Assembly (NCBI GenBank): GCA_035456105.1
Contig: DATIDV010000006.1
Coordinates: 9,952 to 73,951 of the forward strand
Direction: 5' to 3'
Source: Viridibacterium sp035456105
GTDB taxonomy: Bacteria; Pseudomonadota; Gammaproteobacteria; Burkholderiales; Rhodocyclaceae
DNA length: 64,000 nucleotides
The translations under genes and the position numbers were made by a program. Below the pieces are notes generated by a model. That model was not told the origin of the DNA and did no database searches. It saw nothing but the letters and a program-made list of their open reading frames with translations. Positions 50,623-59,962 of the stretch are shown one piece after another (the first letter of the stretch is position 1; each line of letters starts with the position of its first letter).

Positions 50623-52740
50623 ATGCGTAGCCGCACCATCCGCCACCTGGTGATCTTCACCACGGTACTCGGGGCCGTGCTGCTGTTCATGCTGGCGTCG
50701 GCGGGCTCCGGCACCTCGCTGTTCGATCACAACTACCCCTTTCTGCTGGCGGCCAATGGCGTCGTGGCGCTGGCCCTGTTCTCCCTCGTCGGCATCCAGC
50801 TGCACACCTTGTGGCGCGAATACCGGCAACGCCAGTTTGGCTCGCGCCTCAAGCTCAAGCTGATCGTGATGTTCGTGTCACTGTCAGTGCTGCCGGGTGC
50901 CGTCATCTATTTTGTGTCGGTGCAGTTCGCCGTGCAGTCGGTCGAGTCGCGCTACAACGTGAAGGTCGACACGGCCCTGGAGTCCGGTCTGTCACTGGGG
51001 CGCAGTGCGCTCGACTCCCTGCTCGACCAGCTCGCCGAGCGCGCCCACGATGCGGCGCTGGAACTGGGGGATGTCGCCCTGCCGCCCAGCCTGCCAACCC
51101 TCACGCGCGTACGCGACAATCTCGGCGCCGCCAACGCCAGCGTCATCTCTGTGAGCGGTCGCGTGCTGGTCTCAGCCGGCGAGGACATGCAAGCGCTGCT
51201 GCCGGACTTGCCCGAAGCCGCGCAGTTGCGTCAGGCGCGCCAGAACCGTGGCCTCAAGGCAGTCGAGACGAATGGCTCGAACGGTCTCGTGCTGCGCGTG
51301 GTGGTGCCGATACCCAGCCGGCATTATTCAACCGACATTTTGTTACTGCAGGTCATGCAGCGCGTGCCGGAAGACCTTGCACGCAGCGCTGAAAGCATCC
51401 AGGCACTGCATCAGGACTATCAGGAGCTGCTGCTGTCGCGTCAGGGCCTCAAGCGCATCTACATCATCACCCTGACCCTCGCCCTGCTGCTGGCCGTATT
51501 TGCGGCAGTCGCCATCGCCTTCGTGTTTGCGCGCGCCTTCTCGGCGCCATTGTCGATCCTTGCCGAAGGCACACAGGCCGTGGCCTCGGGCGATTTCTCG
51601 CCACGTCAGGCGCTGCCCGCACGCGACGAACTCGGCGTGCTGACGCAGAGCTTCAACCGCATGACGCGCCAGCTGCTCGATGCGCGTGCGCTGGCCGAAA
51701 AGAACAGTGCCGCGGTCGACGCCGCGCGGGCCTACCTCGAAAGCGTGCTGACCAACCTCTCGGCAGGCGTACTGGCCTTCTCCGCCGATGGCCGTTTGCG
51801 CGCCGCCAATCGTGGCGCGCTCACCAGCTTGCGCAGCGACCTGTCCAGCGTGGAAAACCGCGCACTGACGGACTGGTCCGAACACACGCAGTTCCGCGAT
51901 GCCATCCTCACCGGTTTTGCCGAACGCGAGGGCGACTGGCACCAGCAACTGGAAATTGATCGTGGCAATGGCGACTTGCAGACCCTGCTATTACATGGCT
52001 CGCGCCTGCCCGAGGGCAGCGGCGGCGGCTTCGTGGTGGTGTTCGACGATATCTCGCAGATCATCTCGGCGCAGCGTAATGCGGCCTGGGCCGAAGTGGC
52101 GCGACGCCTCGCGCATGAGATCAAGAACCCGTTGACGCCGATCCAGCTTGCGGCTGAACGCCTCGAAATGCGCTTGTCAGAACAACTCGACGAAGCCGGG
52201 CGCAGCATGCTGACGCGCGCCACGCAAACCATCGTCAATCAGGTCGAAGCGCTCAAGACGCTGGTCAACAGCTTCCGCGATTACGCCCGCCTGCCCTCGC
52301 CGACGCTAATCAACCTTGACCTCAATGCCTTGATCCGTGAAGTGCTGGTGCTGTATGAAAGCGCGCCGAAACCCATCCTCACCGAACTCGCTGCGGACTT
52401 GCCGGCCGTGCAGGCCGACTCCAGCCAGTTGCGGCAGGTGATCCACAACCTTCTGCAAAATGCCCAGCAGGCCATCGCTGAACAGGCAGACGGGCGCGTC
52501 CTGTTATCCACTCGACATGACGGCCGCCGCATCGAATTCGCCTTGCGCGACAACGGCCCCGGCTTTCCTCCCGCCACCCTGCCACGCGCCTTTGAGCCCT
52601 ATATCACCACCAAGGCACGTGGCACCGGACTGGGGTTGGCCATCGTCAAGAAAATCATCGACGAGCACCACGGCGAGATCACCTTGGGCAACCTGCCCGA
52701 CGGGGGTGCCGAGGTGCGCATCCGGCTGCCGATTGCGTGA
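50623..52740 (+). CDS. ntrY: NtrY-like membrane sensor histidine kinase
   Basis: This 705-residue protein has three N-terminal membrane spans (~8-27, 40-60, 83-105), a periplasmic region and a fourth span (~283-305). HAMP, a PAS-like domain (ESVLTNLSAGVLAFSADGRL), HisKA with the phospho-acceptor His498 in LAHEIKNPLTPIQLAAERL, and an ATPase domain (RQVIHNLLQNAQQA, LRDNGPGF, GTGLGLAIVKKI) follow. It pairs with the regulator 138 nt downstream. The signal in betaproteobacteria is often redox or nitrogen status; none is provable here. Confidence 0.93.
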   Translation: MRSRTIRHLVIFTTVLGAVLLFMLASAGSGTSLFDHNYPFLLAANGVVALALFSLVGIQLHTLWREYRQRQFGSRLKLKLIVMFVSLSVLPGAVIYFVSVQFAVQSVESRYNVKVDTALESGLSLGRSALDSLLDQLAERAHDAALELGDVALPPSLPTLTRVRDNLGAANASVISVSGRVLVSAGEDMQALLPDLPEAAQLRQARQNRGLKAVETNGSNGLVLRVVVPIPSRHYSTDILLLQVMQRVPEDLARSAESIQALHQDYQELLLSRQGLKRIYIITLTLALLLAVFAAVAIAFVFARAFSAPLSILAEGTQAVASGDFSPRQALPARDELGVLTQSFNRMTRQLLDARALAEKNSAAVDAARAYLESVLTNLSAGVLAFSADGRLRAANRGALTSLRSDLSSVENRALTDWSEHTQFRDAILTGFAEREGDWHQQLEIDRGNGDLQTLLLHGSRLPEGSGGGFVVVFDDISQIISAQRNAAWAEVARRLAHEIKNPLTPIQLAAERLEMRLSEQLDEAGRSMLTRATQTIVNQVEALKTLVNSFRDYARLPSPTLINLDLNALIREVLVLYESAPKPILTELAADLPAVQADSSQLRQVIHNLLQNAQQAIAEQADGRVLLSTRHDGRRIEFALRDNGPGFPPATLPRAFEPYITTKARGTGLGLAIVKKIIDEHHGEITLGNLPDGGAEVRIRLPIA

Positions 52741-52878
52741 GCGCAAGGACGCCTCGGTAACAACCGCAAGTGCTCGGGCGCAACAGTGACAGAACTGGTA
52801 TAAATGCAACAATTACGCAAGCGCCGCACAAGACAATAAAGCAATTCCCATACGTTCATTCTTGGGTAGTAAAAGCAA

Positions 52879-54114
52879 GTGGCAAAAATTCTGGTCGTTG
52901 ACGACGAAATCGGCATACGCGAACTGCTTTCCGAAATCCTTAAAGACGAAGGTCATGACGTTGTGCTGGCGGGCAACGCCGATGAGGCGCGCGCCTCGCG
53001 CCAGGGCGCCAGGCCCGATCTTGTGCTGCTCGATATCTGGATGCCCGACACCGATGGCGTAACCCTGCTCAAGGAATGGGCCGCCAATGGACAGCTCACC
53101 ATGCCGGTAGTAATGATGTCCGGCCACGGCACCATCGACACCGCCGTCGAAGCGATCCGTTTCGGCGCAGTCGACTTTCTCGAAAAACCGATTGCGCTAC
53201 AAAAGCTGCTCAGTGCAGTAAAGCGCGGACTGCAGCGCCAGCCGACGCGTGCGCGCTCGCACATGACATTGGCTGCGTTCACGCGCTCACCGATCCTGCG
53301 CGACCTGCGCAAGCGTCTCGAACAGATCACACAGAAATCCCGCATCGTGCTGCTGCGTATTGGCACCGGCTCTCTGGCCGAGCTCTGTGCGCGCAGCCAG
53401 CAAACGCCTGGGACCGCGTGGATCGACCTGGGCAGCATTTCACAGCCGCTGGAATTGCAGACGCTGGAAGCGGCGCGCGGTGGCCTGCTGTATGTTGAAA
53501 ACATTGCCTTGCTGACGCGTGCCCAGCAGAAGAATCTGGCGTTCGCAGTGGAGCGTCTTGATCGCTGTGAGTTGCGCCTTATCGCCGCCAGCGATCGCAG
53601 CCCGGACGCCCTGCTGGCGGAAGGTTGGGAGCCGACGCTGATCCGACGCCTGTTTGAAATCTCGCTAGTGCCCCCGTCACTACTGGAGCTGCGAGACGAA
53701 GTGCCGGAGATGGCGCAGCAGATCCTGTCGCATCTGGTCGAATCGGCCGATGTGCCGCCGCGCACCCTGTCGACGGGTGCTCTCAACGCGCTGCGCAACT
53801 GCACCTGGTCGGGCGGTTTCTTCGAACTCAAGTCGACCATCCGCTCGCTGGCGCTGGCCACGCTGGAGGAGGAAATTTCGCAGGAAGATGCTGTGCGCAG
53901 CGTCTCTCAGGCCACCACCACCGCCCTGTCCCTGCCGTTGGATATGCCGCTGCGCGAAGCGCGTGAAACCTTCGAGCGCCTGTACTTCGAGTATCACCTG
54001 CAGCTCGAGGACGGCAACATCACACGTCTGGCAGAAAAAGCCGGGCTGGAGCGCACACACCTTTATCGCAAGCTCAAACAGCTGGGTGTGCCGCTGACAA
54101 GACGCGGCGAATAA
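52879..54114 (+). CDS. ntrX: NtrX-like response regulator with degenerate ATPase domain
   Basis: This 411-residue protein has a receiver domain (DDE at 8-10, phospho-Asp52, EKP), a central domain in the position of the sigma-54 AAA+ module and a Fis-type HTH (NITRLAEKAGLERTHLYRKL). The central domain lacks a Walker A P-loop, lacks GAFTGA, and the Walker B region reads RGGLLYVENIALL. It therefore cannot act as a sigma-54 activator and probably regulates sigma-70 promoters directly. It starts at GTG. A good terminator follows. Confidence 0.88.
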   Translation: MAKILVVDDEIGIRELLSEILKDEGHDVVLAGNADEARASRQGARPDLVLLDIWMPDTDGVTLLKEWAANGQLTMPVVMMSGHGTIDTAVEAIRFGAVDFLEKPIALQKLLSAVKRGLQRQPTRARSHMTLAAFTRSPILRDLRKRLEQITQKSRIVLLRIGTGSLAELCARSQQTPGTAWIDLGSISQPLELQTLEAARGGLLYVENIALLTRAQQKNLAFAVERLDRCELRLIAASDRSPDALLAEGWEPTLIRRLFEISLVPPSLLELRDEVPEMAQQILSHLVESADVPPRTLSTGALNALRNCTWSGGFFELKSTIRSLALATLEEEISQEDAVRSVSQATTTALSLPLDMPLREARETFERLYFEYHLQLEDGNITRLAEKAGLERTHLYRKLKQLGVPLTRRGE

Positions 54115-54135
54115 GGATTCAACGGCCGTCATGAC

Positions 54136-54180
54136 AAAAAGCCTCGGTTCCACACGGAGATCGAGGCTTTTTCTTTTTTT
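54136..54180 (+). terminator. Terminator after ntrX
   Basis: AAAAAGCCTCG and CGAGGCTTTTT form the stem, followed by CTTTTTTTCTC. Confidence 0.9.
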
Positions 54181-54203
54181 CTCTTTGCACCAGCCCAAAA
54201 GGA

Positions 54204-54323
54204 GAAGCCGCAAGCAAATGAGCGAGCGGAGGGCTGTCTAGGCGGCTCGCGCAGAGCAGTGCTCATGCACGGCGAGCGAACCAACAACGACAGGCATTTG
54301 CGCAGCCATTTGATTGCGGCTTC
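54204..54323. ncRNA. Structured RNA-like element, copy 2
   Basis: The outer arms GAAGCCGCAAGCAAATG and CATTTGATTGCGGCTTC pair. Inside are GAGCGAGCGG, GGCGGCTCGCGCAG, AGCAGTGC-TCAT-GCAC and GGCGAGCGAACCAAC, then TGCGCAGCC, in the same order as copy 1 (40702-40823). As in copy 1, it sits after a terminator and between convergent genes (ntrX and mscS). Confidence 0.65.
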
Positions 54324-54481
54324 GGAATTGAGGCTTCGAAAGGGGGTGAGCGACGTATTGCACGCGAACCAGAGGGCCTCGCCGCCGTCGCCGGAAGCGT
54401 GCCGCCGCTCACCCATGTCTTACGACCCCGCAGGCACAAACTTGAGGCACCACGGGGTGTGGCACTTTGTTACACCACTCG

Positions 54482-55300
54482 TCAGCCTTGTTGGCGCAGC
54501 ACCTGATGCGGCGCTGGAATCGGCCAGCCCGCCTGCCCCGCCACTTCGAGAATGGCCTTGTTGGTATCGAAATACACTTGCCAGTAATGCTCGGTATGGC
54601 AGTAGGGGCGAACCACGAGCTTGGTGCCCGCAGGATTGAATTCCAGTATCTCGACATCCGGCGCCGGACTGGCTTCAACGTTCGGAATCTGCGCAACGCG
54701 TGCCTTGAGCAGGGCGATGGCCACGATGGGATCGACCGAATGCGCCAGCTGTGCCGTCAAGTCCACACGGCGGAAGGCATTGCCCGAATAGTTGACGATA
54801 TTGTCGGCAAACAATTTGTTGTTGCCCACGACGGTACGCACATTATCGGGCTGGTCGATCACGCTGGCGAACATGCCGATCTCTTTCACCGTGCCGGTAA
54901 TGCCCGCGGCCTGGATAAAATCACCCACACGAACCGGACGCAGCAGGATCAGGAAAACGCCCGCCGCAAAATTGGCCAGCAGGCCCGACCAGGCCATGCC
55001 GATGGCCACACCGGCCGCCGCGATCAGGGCTGCGAACGAAGCCGTCTCGACCCCGAACAGGCTCAGCACGGCAATCACCAGCAAGATGCGCAACAGCACA
55101 CCGATGGTCGATTCCAGATATTCGATAAGGGTTGAGTCCAGACCGCGCGCATGCATGCCGCGACGGGACATCGCCTTGATGGCCTTGATGGCCCAGCCAC
55201 CGACAATCCACAGCACGATGGCGCCGGCCAGGCGCGTGCCGAAAGGCACCAGGTTCTGCAGAATGAGGTGATTCACATCGCTTACCCAGCTAGCATCCAT
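54482..55300 (-). CDS. MscS-family small mechanosensitive channel
   Basis: This 272-residue protein has three membrane helices, the third being the pore helix with VAIGMAWSGLLANFAAGVFLILLRPVRVGDFI, followed by the beta domain (GTVKEIGMFAS, NVRTVVGNNKLF) and a C-terminal alpha/beta part. It opens under membrane tension to release solutes. AGGAGA lies just upstream of the ATG at 55300, so the longer frame to 55342 is not used. Confidence 0.94.
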   Translation of the reverse strand: MDASWVSDVNHLILQNLVPFGTRLAGAIVLWIVGGWAIKAIKAMSRRGMHARGLDSTLIEYLESTIGVLLRILLVIAVLSLFGVETASFAALIAAAGVAIGMAWSGLLANFAAGVFLILLRPVRVGDFIQAAGITGTVKEIGMFASVIDQPDNVRTVVGNNKLFADNIVNYSGNAFRRVDLTAQLAHSVDPIVAIALLKARVAQIPNVEASPAPDVEILEFNPAGTKLVVRPYCHTEHYWQVYFDTNKAILEVAGQAGWPIPAPHQVLRQQG

Positions 55301-55384
55301 GGCTCTCTCCTGTGCGTTGGTACAAGACTGACTGAAGACCATGCGCCGCGCCGGCGCAACCCATATGAATATACTGGTTGCTCG

Positions 55385-55873
55385 CTAAAGCAGCGCTTCA
55401 ATTTTCTTGATGAGGCGCTCTGGCGAAAGGATATTGGTCTGGTCGCGCAGGGGCGGACGACGCGCCATGCCAAGCAGCAGCTTGTCGCGTGTCAGCAGCA
55501 AATGTGCGCCACCATCCCAGGCCAGCTCGATGAATTTCTGATCATCCTTGTCGCGACATTTCGGCAGGGCCAAGGCAGCCTCCAGTTGTGCCTCGCTGGG
55601 GTCGGGCAGGCATTCCGTACGCGCCGCATAGTCCGCCAGGATGCGTGCCTGCTCCTCTGGTGCAATGCCGAACTGCACATAGGCCAGTACGCGTTCCAGT
55701 TCATGCAGGCAGGACTGGCGGGTCAGCAGTACGACCTGGCGTGACTCCAGCCAAGCGAGCAGGTCCATGAGCTTGGGATCGCAGAAATGCCAGAACGCCA
55801 TGATCACATTGGTGTCGAGCACCACGCGCAAGGGCGTATCGGCGGGTGGCAATGGCAGGGGATTGAGATGCAT
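55385..55873 (-). CDS. PIN-domain protein (COG1569-type putative toxin)
   Basis: This 162-residue protein has the PIN acidic residues in RVVLDTNVIMAFW, LHELERVLAY, and KCRDKDDQKFIELAW with HLLLTRDKLLLGM. PIN proteins are Mg2+-dependent RNases, often toxins. No antitoxin-like ORF is seen on either side, so toxin function is doubtful. The start at 55873 is preferred; a longer frame to 55942 overlaps the MOSC gene region. Confidence 0.85.
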   Translation of the reverse strand: MHLNPLPLPPADTPLRVVLDTNVIMAFWHFCDPKLMDLLAWLESRQVVLLTRQSCLHELERVLAYVQFGIAPEEQARILADYAARTECLPDPSEAQLEAALALPKCRDKDDQKFIELAWDGGAHLLLTRDKLLLGMARRPPLRDQTNILSPERLIKKIEALL

Positions 55874-55950
55874 GCGTAAGGCTCGAAGAGCTGGAAATTG
55901 CGCGGAGCAGCGACTGTACTGTGCGGCGCGCAGTGGCGCCAATGAAATGA

Positions 55951-56748
55951 CTAGTCGAGCACCTCGACCGGCATACCGACACTCAGCTCGCCTGCATTCT
56001 CGGCCCGCAGGTTCGTGCAGAAGATGACACCACCGGGCTGCTTGCGAAACTTCGCCAGCGTGCGCAGCGGCTCCTGATCGGCCGAGCGCTCGCCCGTCTG
56101 CGGATCGACCGTGGTGAACACGCAGCGCTCGCAGGGCTCCTCGACAACAAACGTGACCTCGCCAATGCGCAAGCGTTGCCAGCCGTCTTCAGCAAATGCT
56201 TCGGCGCCACTTACGACGAGGTTCGGGCGGAAGCGCTCGATTTCCATGGCGCGGCCAATGCGCGCATTCAATACATCCAGCGATGCGGTGTTGAGCAACA
56301 GCAGGGGGAAACCATCGGCGAACGAAAGCTCTTGCAGATGCGGCTGTTTTGCTGACCGGCGCGCACTGCGTTCGCCGATGTGCAGCAGCTGCACCTCACG
56401 CCCCAAAAACTGTGACAGCCAGGCGTTGGCAGGTGAATAACCGCCGCGCGCCACGAACTCGTCCTGCCAGACCTGAGTGGGCTGCTCTATGCACAAGGCA
56501 TGTCGCGAGACATGCAGGTCGTGCATGTCCGGAGCGCTCAACTGCAGCGACTCGCCATCGTCTTCTGCAACAGCCTGGATGTGCACCAGGCTCGGCTCGT
56601 CGCGGCCGGTCAGCATCTGTCCTGCTTCGTCCGCAATCATCCAGTGCCGGTCGGACGACAGACCCATCGCGTTCACGCGCGACTGGCTCAGTCGCTCGCC
56701 GCGGCAGGATTTGACGGCGTAGCGGTGCAGCGCAGCGAGTACAGGCAT
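55951..56748 (-). CDS. MOSC-domain protein (YcbX-like)
   Basis: This 265-residue protein has an N-terminal MOSC_N beta-barrel (LHRYAVKSCRGERL, MGLSSDRHWMIADEAGQMLT) and a MOSC domain (RFRPNLVVSG, EPCERCVFTTVDPQTGE) with the conserved Cys. YcbX-like members take part in molybdenum-dependent reduction of N-hydroxylated compounds. It ends just before the PIN gene and starts five bases after the phaC stop. Confidence 0.93.
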   Translation of the reverse strand: MPVLAALHRYAVKSCRGERLSQSRVNAMGLSSDRHWMIADEAGQMLTGRDEPSLVHIQAVAEDDGESLQLSAPDMHDLHVSRHALCIEQPTQVWQDEFVARGGYSPANAWLSQFLGREVQLLHIGERSARRSAKQPHLQELSFADGFPLLLLNTASLDVLNARIGRAMEIERFRPNLVVSGAEAFAEDGWQRLRIGEVTFVVEEPCERCVFTTVDPQTGERSADQEPLRTLAKFRKQPGGVIFCTNLRAENAGELSVGMPVEVLD

Positions 56749-56753
56749 GCCGC

Positions 56754-58595
56754 TCAGCGCGCCGTCTTGTCGAGACGCGTTTTTACATAGCCGCCGGGCG
56801 CATCTTCAAGCACCGGCAACTGGCCCTTCTCCGGATCGCGCGCTGCGACCTGCGTGTCATCCATGGCGGTCAGCCAGGCCTGCCAGTCGCTCCACCACGA
56901 ACCGGCGTGCTGGGTCGCACTGGCATACCAGGCATCTGCCGTGTCGGGCAGCTCATCGGCCGTCCAGAAACCATACTTGTTGGCTGCCGGTGGATTGACG
57001 ACGCCCGCGATGTGGCCGGAGCCGCCAAGCACGAAACGCACGGGGCCACCGACGACCTTGGCGCCGATGTAGGTGGTCTTCCAGGGCGCGATGTGATCTT
57101 CGATGGTGGAGATGAAGTAGCTCGGCGTCTTGATCTTCGAAAGGTCGATTGGCGTGTCTTCGATCTCGATGCCGCCGGGCTGGCACAAGGCGTTCTCCAT
57201 GTACATCTTGCGCAGGTAGAAGCTGTGCATCTTGGCCGGCATGCGGGTGGAATCGGAGTTCCAGTAGAGCAGATCGAACGGAAACGGATCCTTGCCGAGC
57301 AGGTAGTTGTTGATGACGAAAGACCAGATCAGGTCGTTGGAGCGCAGCATGTTGAAGGTGCCCGCCATCTCGCTGCCTTCGAGGTAGCCACGTTCGAGCA
57401 TCTTCTTCTCGAGGTTCTTGACCTGCGCATCGTCGATGAACACGCCCAGCTCGCCCGGCGCGGAAAAATCCAGCAGGGTCGTGAAGTAGGTGGCGCTGGC
57501 TATGCGCTTGTCCTTCTTCGCCGTCATGTAAGCGAGGGAAGTGCCGAGCAGGGTGCCGCCGAGGCAATAACCGGCAGCATTGATCTCCTTCACGCCGGTC
57601 TGTTCGGTGATGGCATCCACGGCAGCGATGACGCCTTCCTGCACGTAATCGTCAAAACCCTTGGCCGCCAGTTTCGCATCCGGATTGACCCAGCTGATGA
57701 CGAAGACGCTATGCCCCTGGTCTACCGCCCACTTGATCAGCGAGTTCTTCTCGCGCAGGTCAAGCACGTAATACTTGTTGATCCACGGCGGTACGATCAG
57801 CAACGGCCGCTTGAAGACCTTGTCGGTGCTCGGCGTGAATTGCAGCAGCTGCAGCAGGTCGTTCTGGAACACGACCTTGCCGGGCGAAGTCGCCACGTTC
57901 TTGCCCAGCTCGAAGGCGCTGGTATCGGTCATGCGGATGCGCAGCGAACCGTCACCGTCTTCAAGGTCGCGCAGCAGATTGTTGAAGCCCTTGACCAGAC
58001 TCTGACCATTGGAGCGGATAGTCTCGCGGAACACCTCCGGATTGGTCATGGCGAAATTCGAAGGAGAGAAGGCGTCGATGTACTGGCGCGTGAAGAAGTT
58101 GACCTTCTTGCGCGTGATCTCGTCGAGGCCTTCGACGCCAGCCACCGCGTCGTGGATATGACGTGCGGTAATCAGGTAGGACTGCTTGATGAAGTCGAAC
58201 AGGAAGCAGTCCTTCCACTCCTCGTCCTTGAAACGCTTGTCGTCTTTCGCCGGCGTGGCGATGGGTGCTGGCTGCAGGCCCATGAAGCGCTGCACGCTGT
58301 TCTGCCACAGCGAGAAGTAGTCCCACACAAGGCTCATCTGTGCCTGCGCCAATACATAGGGATTGGCCAGCAGCTTTTGGGTCATGTCCATGAACGCCTG
58401 CGCCACGCCGAGCTCATCCACCGGTGGCGTGACGCCCTTCGCCAGTTGGCGATTGATGTGGTCGGTAATCAGGCGCGAGCTGCGCTGAGCGACCTCGGCA
58501 TAAGTCTTGGCGATTGCCGCCGGATCAGGAAGAGCGGCTTTAGACGCATCGGCTGCGGTGGCTGTACTTGCGGGGCTGGGAGTGGCGGCGGCCAT
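56754..58595 (-). CDS. phaC: Class I poly(3-hydroxyalkanoate) synthase
   Basis: This 613-residue protein has the PhaC N-terminal domain (~75-245) and an alpha/beta-hydrolase core with the lipase-like box AGYCLGG, whose catalytic Cys is residue 344. The Asp lies in the WNSDSTRMPAKMHSFYL region and the His in GGSGHIAGVVNPP. It polymerises (R)-3-hydroxyacyl-CoA into storage polyester at granule surfaces. No phaA, phaB or phasin gene is visible nearby. Confidence 0.96.
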   Translation of the reverse strand: MAAATPSPASTATAADASKAALPDPAAIAKTYAEVAQRSSRLITDHINRQLAKGVTPPVDELGVAQAFMDMTQKLLANPYVLAQAQMSLVWDYFSLWQNSVQRFMGLQPAPIATPAKDDKRFKDEEWKDCFLFDFIKQSYLITARHIHDAVAGVEGLDEITRKKVNFFTRQYIDAFSPSNFAMTNPEVFRETIRSNGQSLVKGFNNLLRDLEDGDGSLRIRMTDTSAFELGKNVATSPGKVVFQNDLLQLLQFTPSTDKVFKRPLLIVPPWINKYYVLDLREKNSLIKWAVDQGHSVFVISWVNPDAKLAAKGFDDYVQEGVIAAVDAITEQTGVKEINAAGYCLGGTLLGTSLAYMTAKKDKRIASATYFTTLLDFSAPGELGVFIDDAQVKNLEKKMLERGYLEGSEMAGTFNMLRSNDLIWSFVINNYLLGKDPFPFDLLYWNSDSTRMPAKMHSFYLRKMYMENALCQPGGIEIEDTPIDLSKIKTPSYFISTIEDHIAPWKTTYIGAKVVGGPVRFVLGGSGHIAGVVNPPAANKYGFWTADELPDTADAWYASATQHAGSWWSDWQAWLTAMDDTQVAARDPEKGQLPVLEDAPGGYVKTRLDKTAR

Positions 58596-58658
58596 GATGT
58601 AGCTCCTTATGGAATGCGCAGGGTCTGACGAATGAATATCGTGCTTGGCTTAGAAAAC

Positions 58659-59690
58659 TCAATGCAGGGACAGGAACCGGATGACACCATCCGCCCCCAC
58701 GCGGCGTCTGGCACGGCCACGCTGCACCAGGTGATTAAGGTGGGCAATGGTCTCGCCCAGGGCAAACATCAATTGGTGCATGTCGAGCTCGCGCAGGAAC
58801 AGCACCGATAACAGATCGACGGCGCAGCGCGGCTCACCCAGGTGCTCGGCCAGCAGGGCATCGCGTTCGGCATGATGCACTTCGAGCTGCGCGATACGCG
58901 CGTGTACGCCGCGGAACGGCAGGCCATGCGAGGGGAGTACGAGGGTATCGGCGGGCAGGCGCGCGAAACGGCGCACGGAGTTGAGGAAGCGCATCACCGA
59001 ATCTTCTTCCGGCATGGTGGCCGGCACGTTGACGTTGGTCGTGATGCGCGGCAACAGCATGTCACCGGCAATCAGCAAGCGCAGCTCGCCGCAGTACAGG
59101 GCCGCGTGCTCAGGCGAGTGGCCGTAGCCCATGATCACCTCCCAGCGATGACCCGCGAGCACGATCTGGTCACCGTCGATCATGCGTCGATATTCGCGTG
59201 GCAGCGCAGGCACGCCCTTGGCGTACACATTGCCGCGCTTGATGAACTGCGCACAGCGCGCCTCATCCAGACCATGACGACGGAAATGCGCCACCATGTT
59301 CGGTACATCGTAGCCACTGCTCTCGGTGAGCAGGGCGTGACCCAGCAGGTACTCGGCGGTACTCATCCAAACCGGTGCGCTGTATTGACGCGCGAGCCAC
59401 TCGGCATTGCCGGCATGGTCCGGGTGATAGTGGGTGAGCACGATCTGTTCGAGGCGCTCGCCGGACTGGTCGAAGTACTCGGTCCAGATGCCGCGCGTCA
59501 CGCCGTCGCCGAGGCCCGTATCCACCAGCACGCAGCGTTCGCCTTCACCCAACAGCCACAGATTGATGTGATTGAGCGAGAACGGCAGCGGCATGCACAG
59601 CCAACGCACGCCGGGCGCGATCAGGGTCGCGACTCCCGGTGCGGGCCGTGCATCAAATGGATAGTCCAGTTGGGCTGCGTTCATTTGCAT
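58659..59690 (-). CDS. Metallo-beta-lactamase-fold hydrolase
   Basis: This ~343-residue protein has the metal motif THYHPDHAG, plus GYGHSPEHAALYCGE and PSHGLPF, giving the usual ligand set of glyoxalase II-like enzymes. It ends in a helical domain (HLNHLVQRGRARRR). The ATG at 59690 is preferred. A longer start near 59741 would add SALVLLSLLLSSC, which resembles a lipoprotein signal, so a secreted form cannot be excluded. Its substrate is unknown; it follows phaC-type neighbours in related bacteria. Confidence 0.85.
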   Translation of the reverse strand: MQMNAAQLDYPFDARPAPGVATLIAPGVRWLCMPLPFSLNHINLWLLGEGERCVLVDTGLGDGVTRGIWTEYFDQSGERLEQIVLTHYHPDHAGNAEWLARQYSAPVWMSTAEYLLGHALLTESSGYDVPNMVAHFRRHGLDEARCAQFIKRGNVYAKGVPALPREYRRMIDGDQIVLAGHRWEVIMGYGHSPEHAALYCGELRLLIAGDMLLPRITTNVNVPATMPEEDSVMRFLNSVRRFARLPADTLVLPSHGLPFRGVHARIAQLEVHHAERDALLAEHLGEPRCAVDLLSVLFLRELDMHQLMFALGETIAHLNHLVQRGRARRRVGADGVIRFLSLH

Positions 59691-59962
59691 CAGATGATCA
59701 CAGGATGACAACAGTAACGATAGGAGAACCAGCGCAGACATGATGATGCATCGCAACAACAGCATGCAAGCACGGCAGCTGAATTATTGCAAAGTGCCGA
59801 CTATCGAACTGTTGGGCAAACTGCTCGCTTGACATGCCGGCAGCATCCTAGAATTGCCTTACTTCCAACCAGGAATCACGCAGTGACTCAAGGCCTTCCC
59901 TTTCGCAACGCAGACCGCAGGGCAGAACAAGCGATCGCGGAGCCTGCGCAGGGCGGCGCATC

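Noticed and set aside
55385..55873. Toxin-antitoxin pair around the PIN protein
   Set aside because: No antitoxin-like small gene on either side; neighbours are mscS and a MOSC gene.
56907..58628. 573-codon open frame antisense to phaC
   Set aside because: Shadow frame; the phaC strand has full catalytic motifs.
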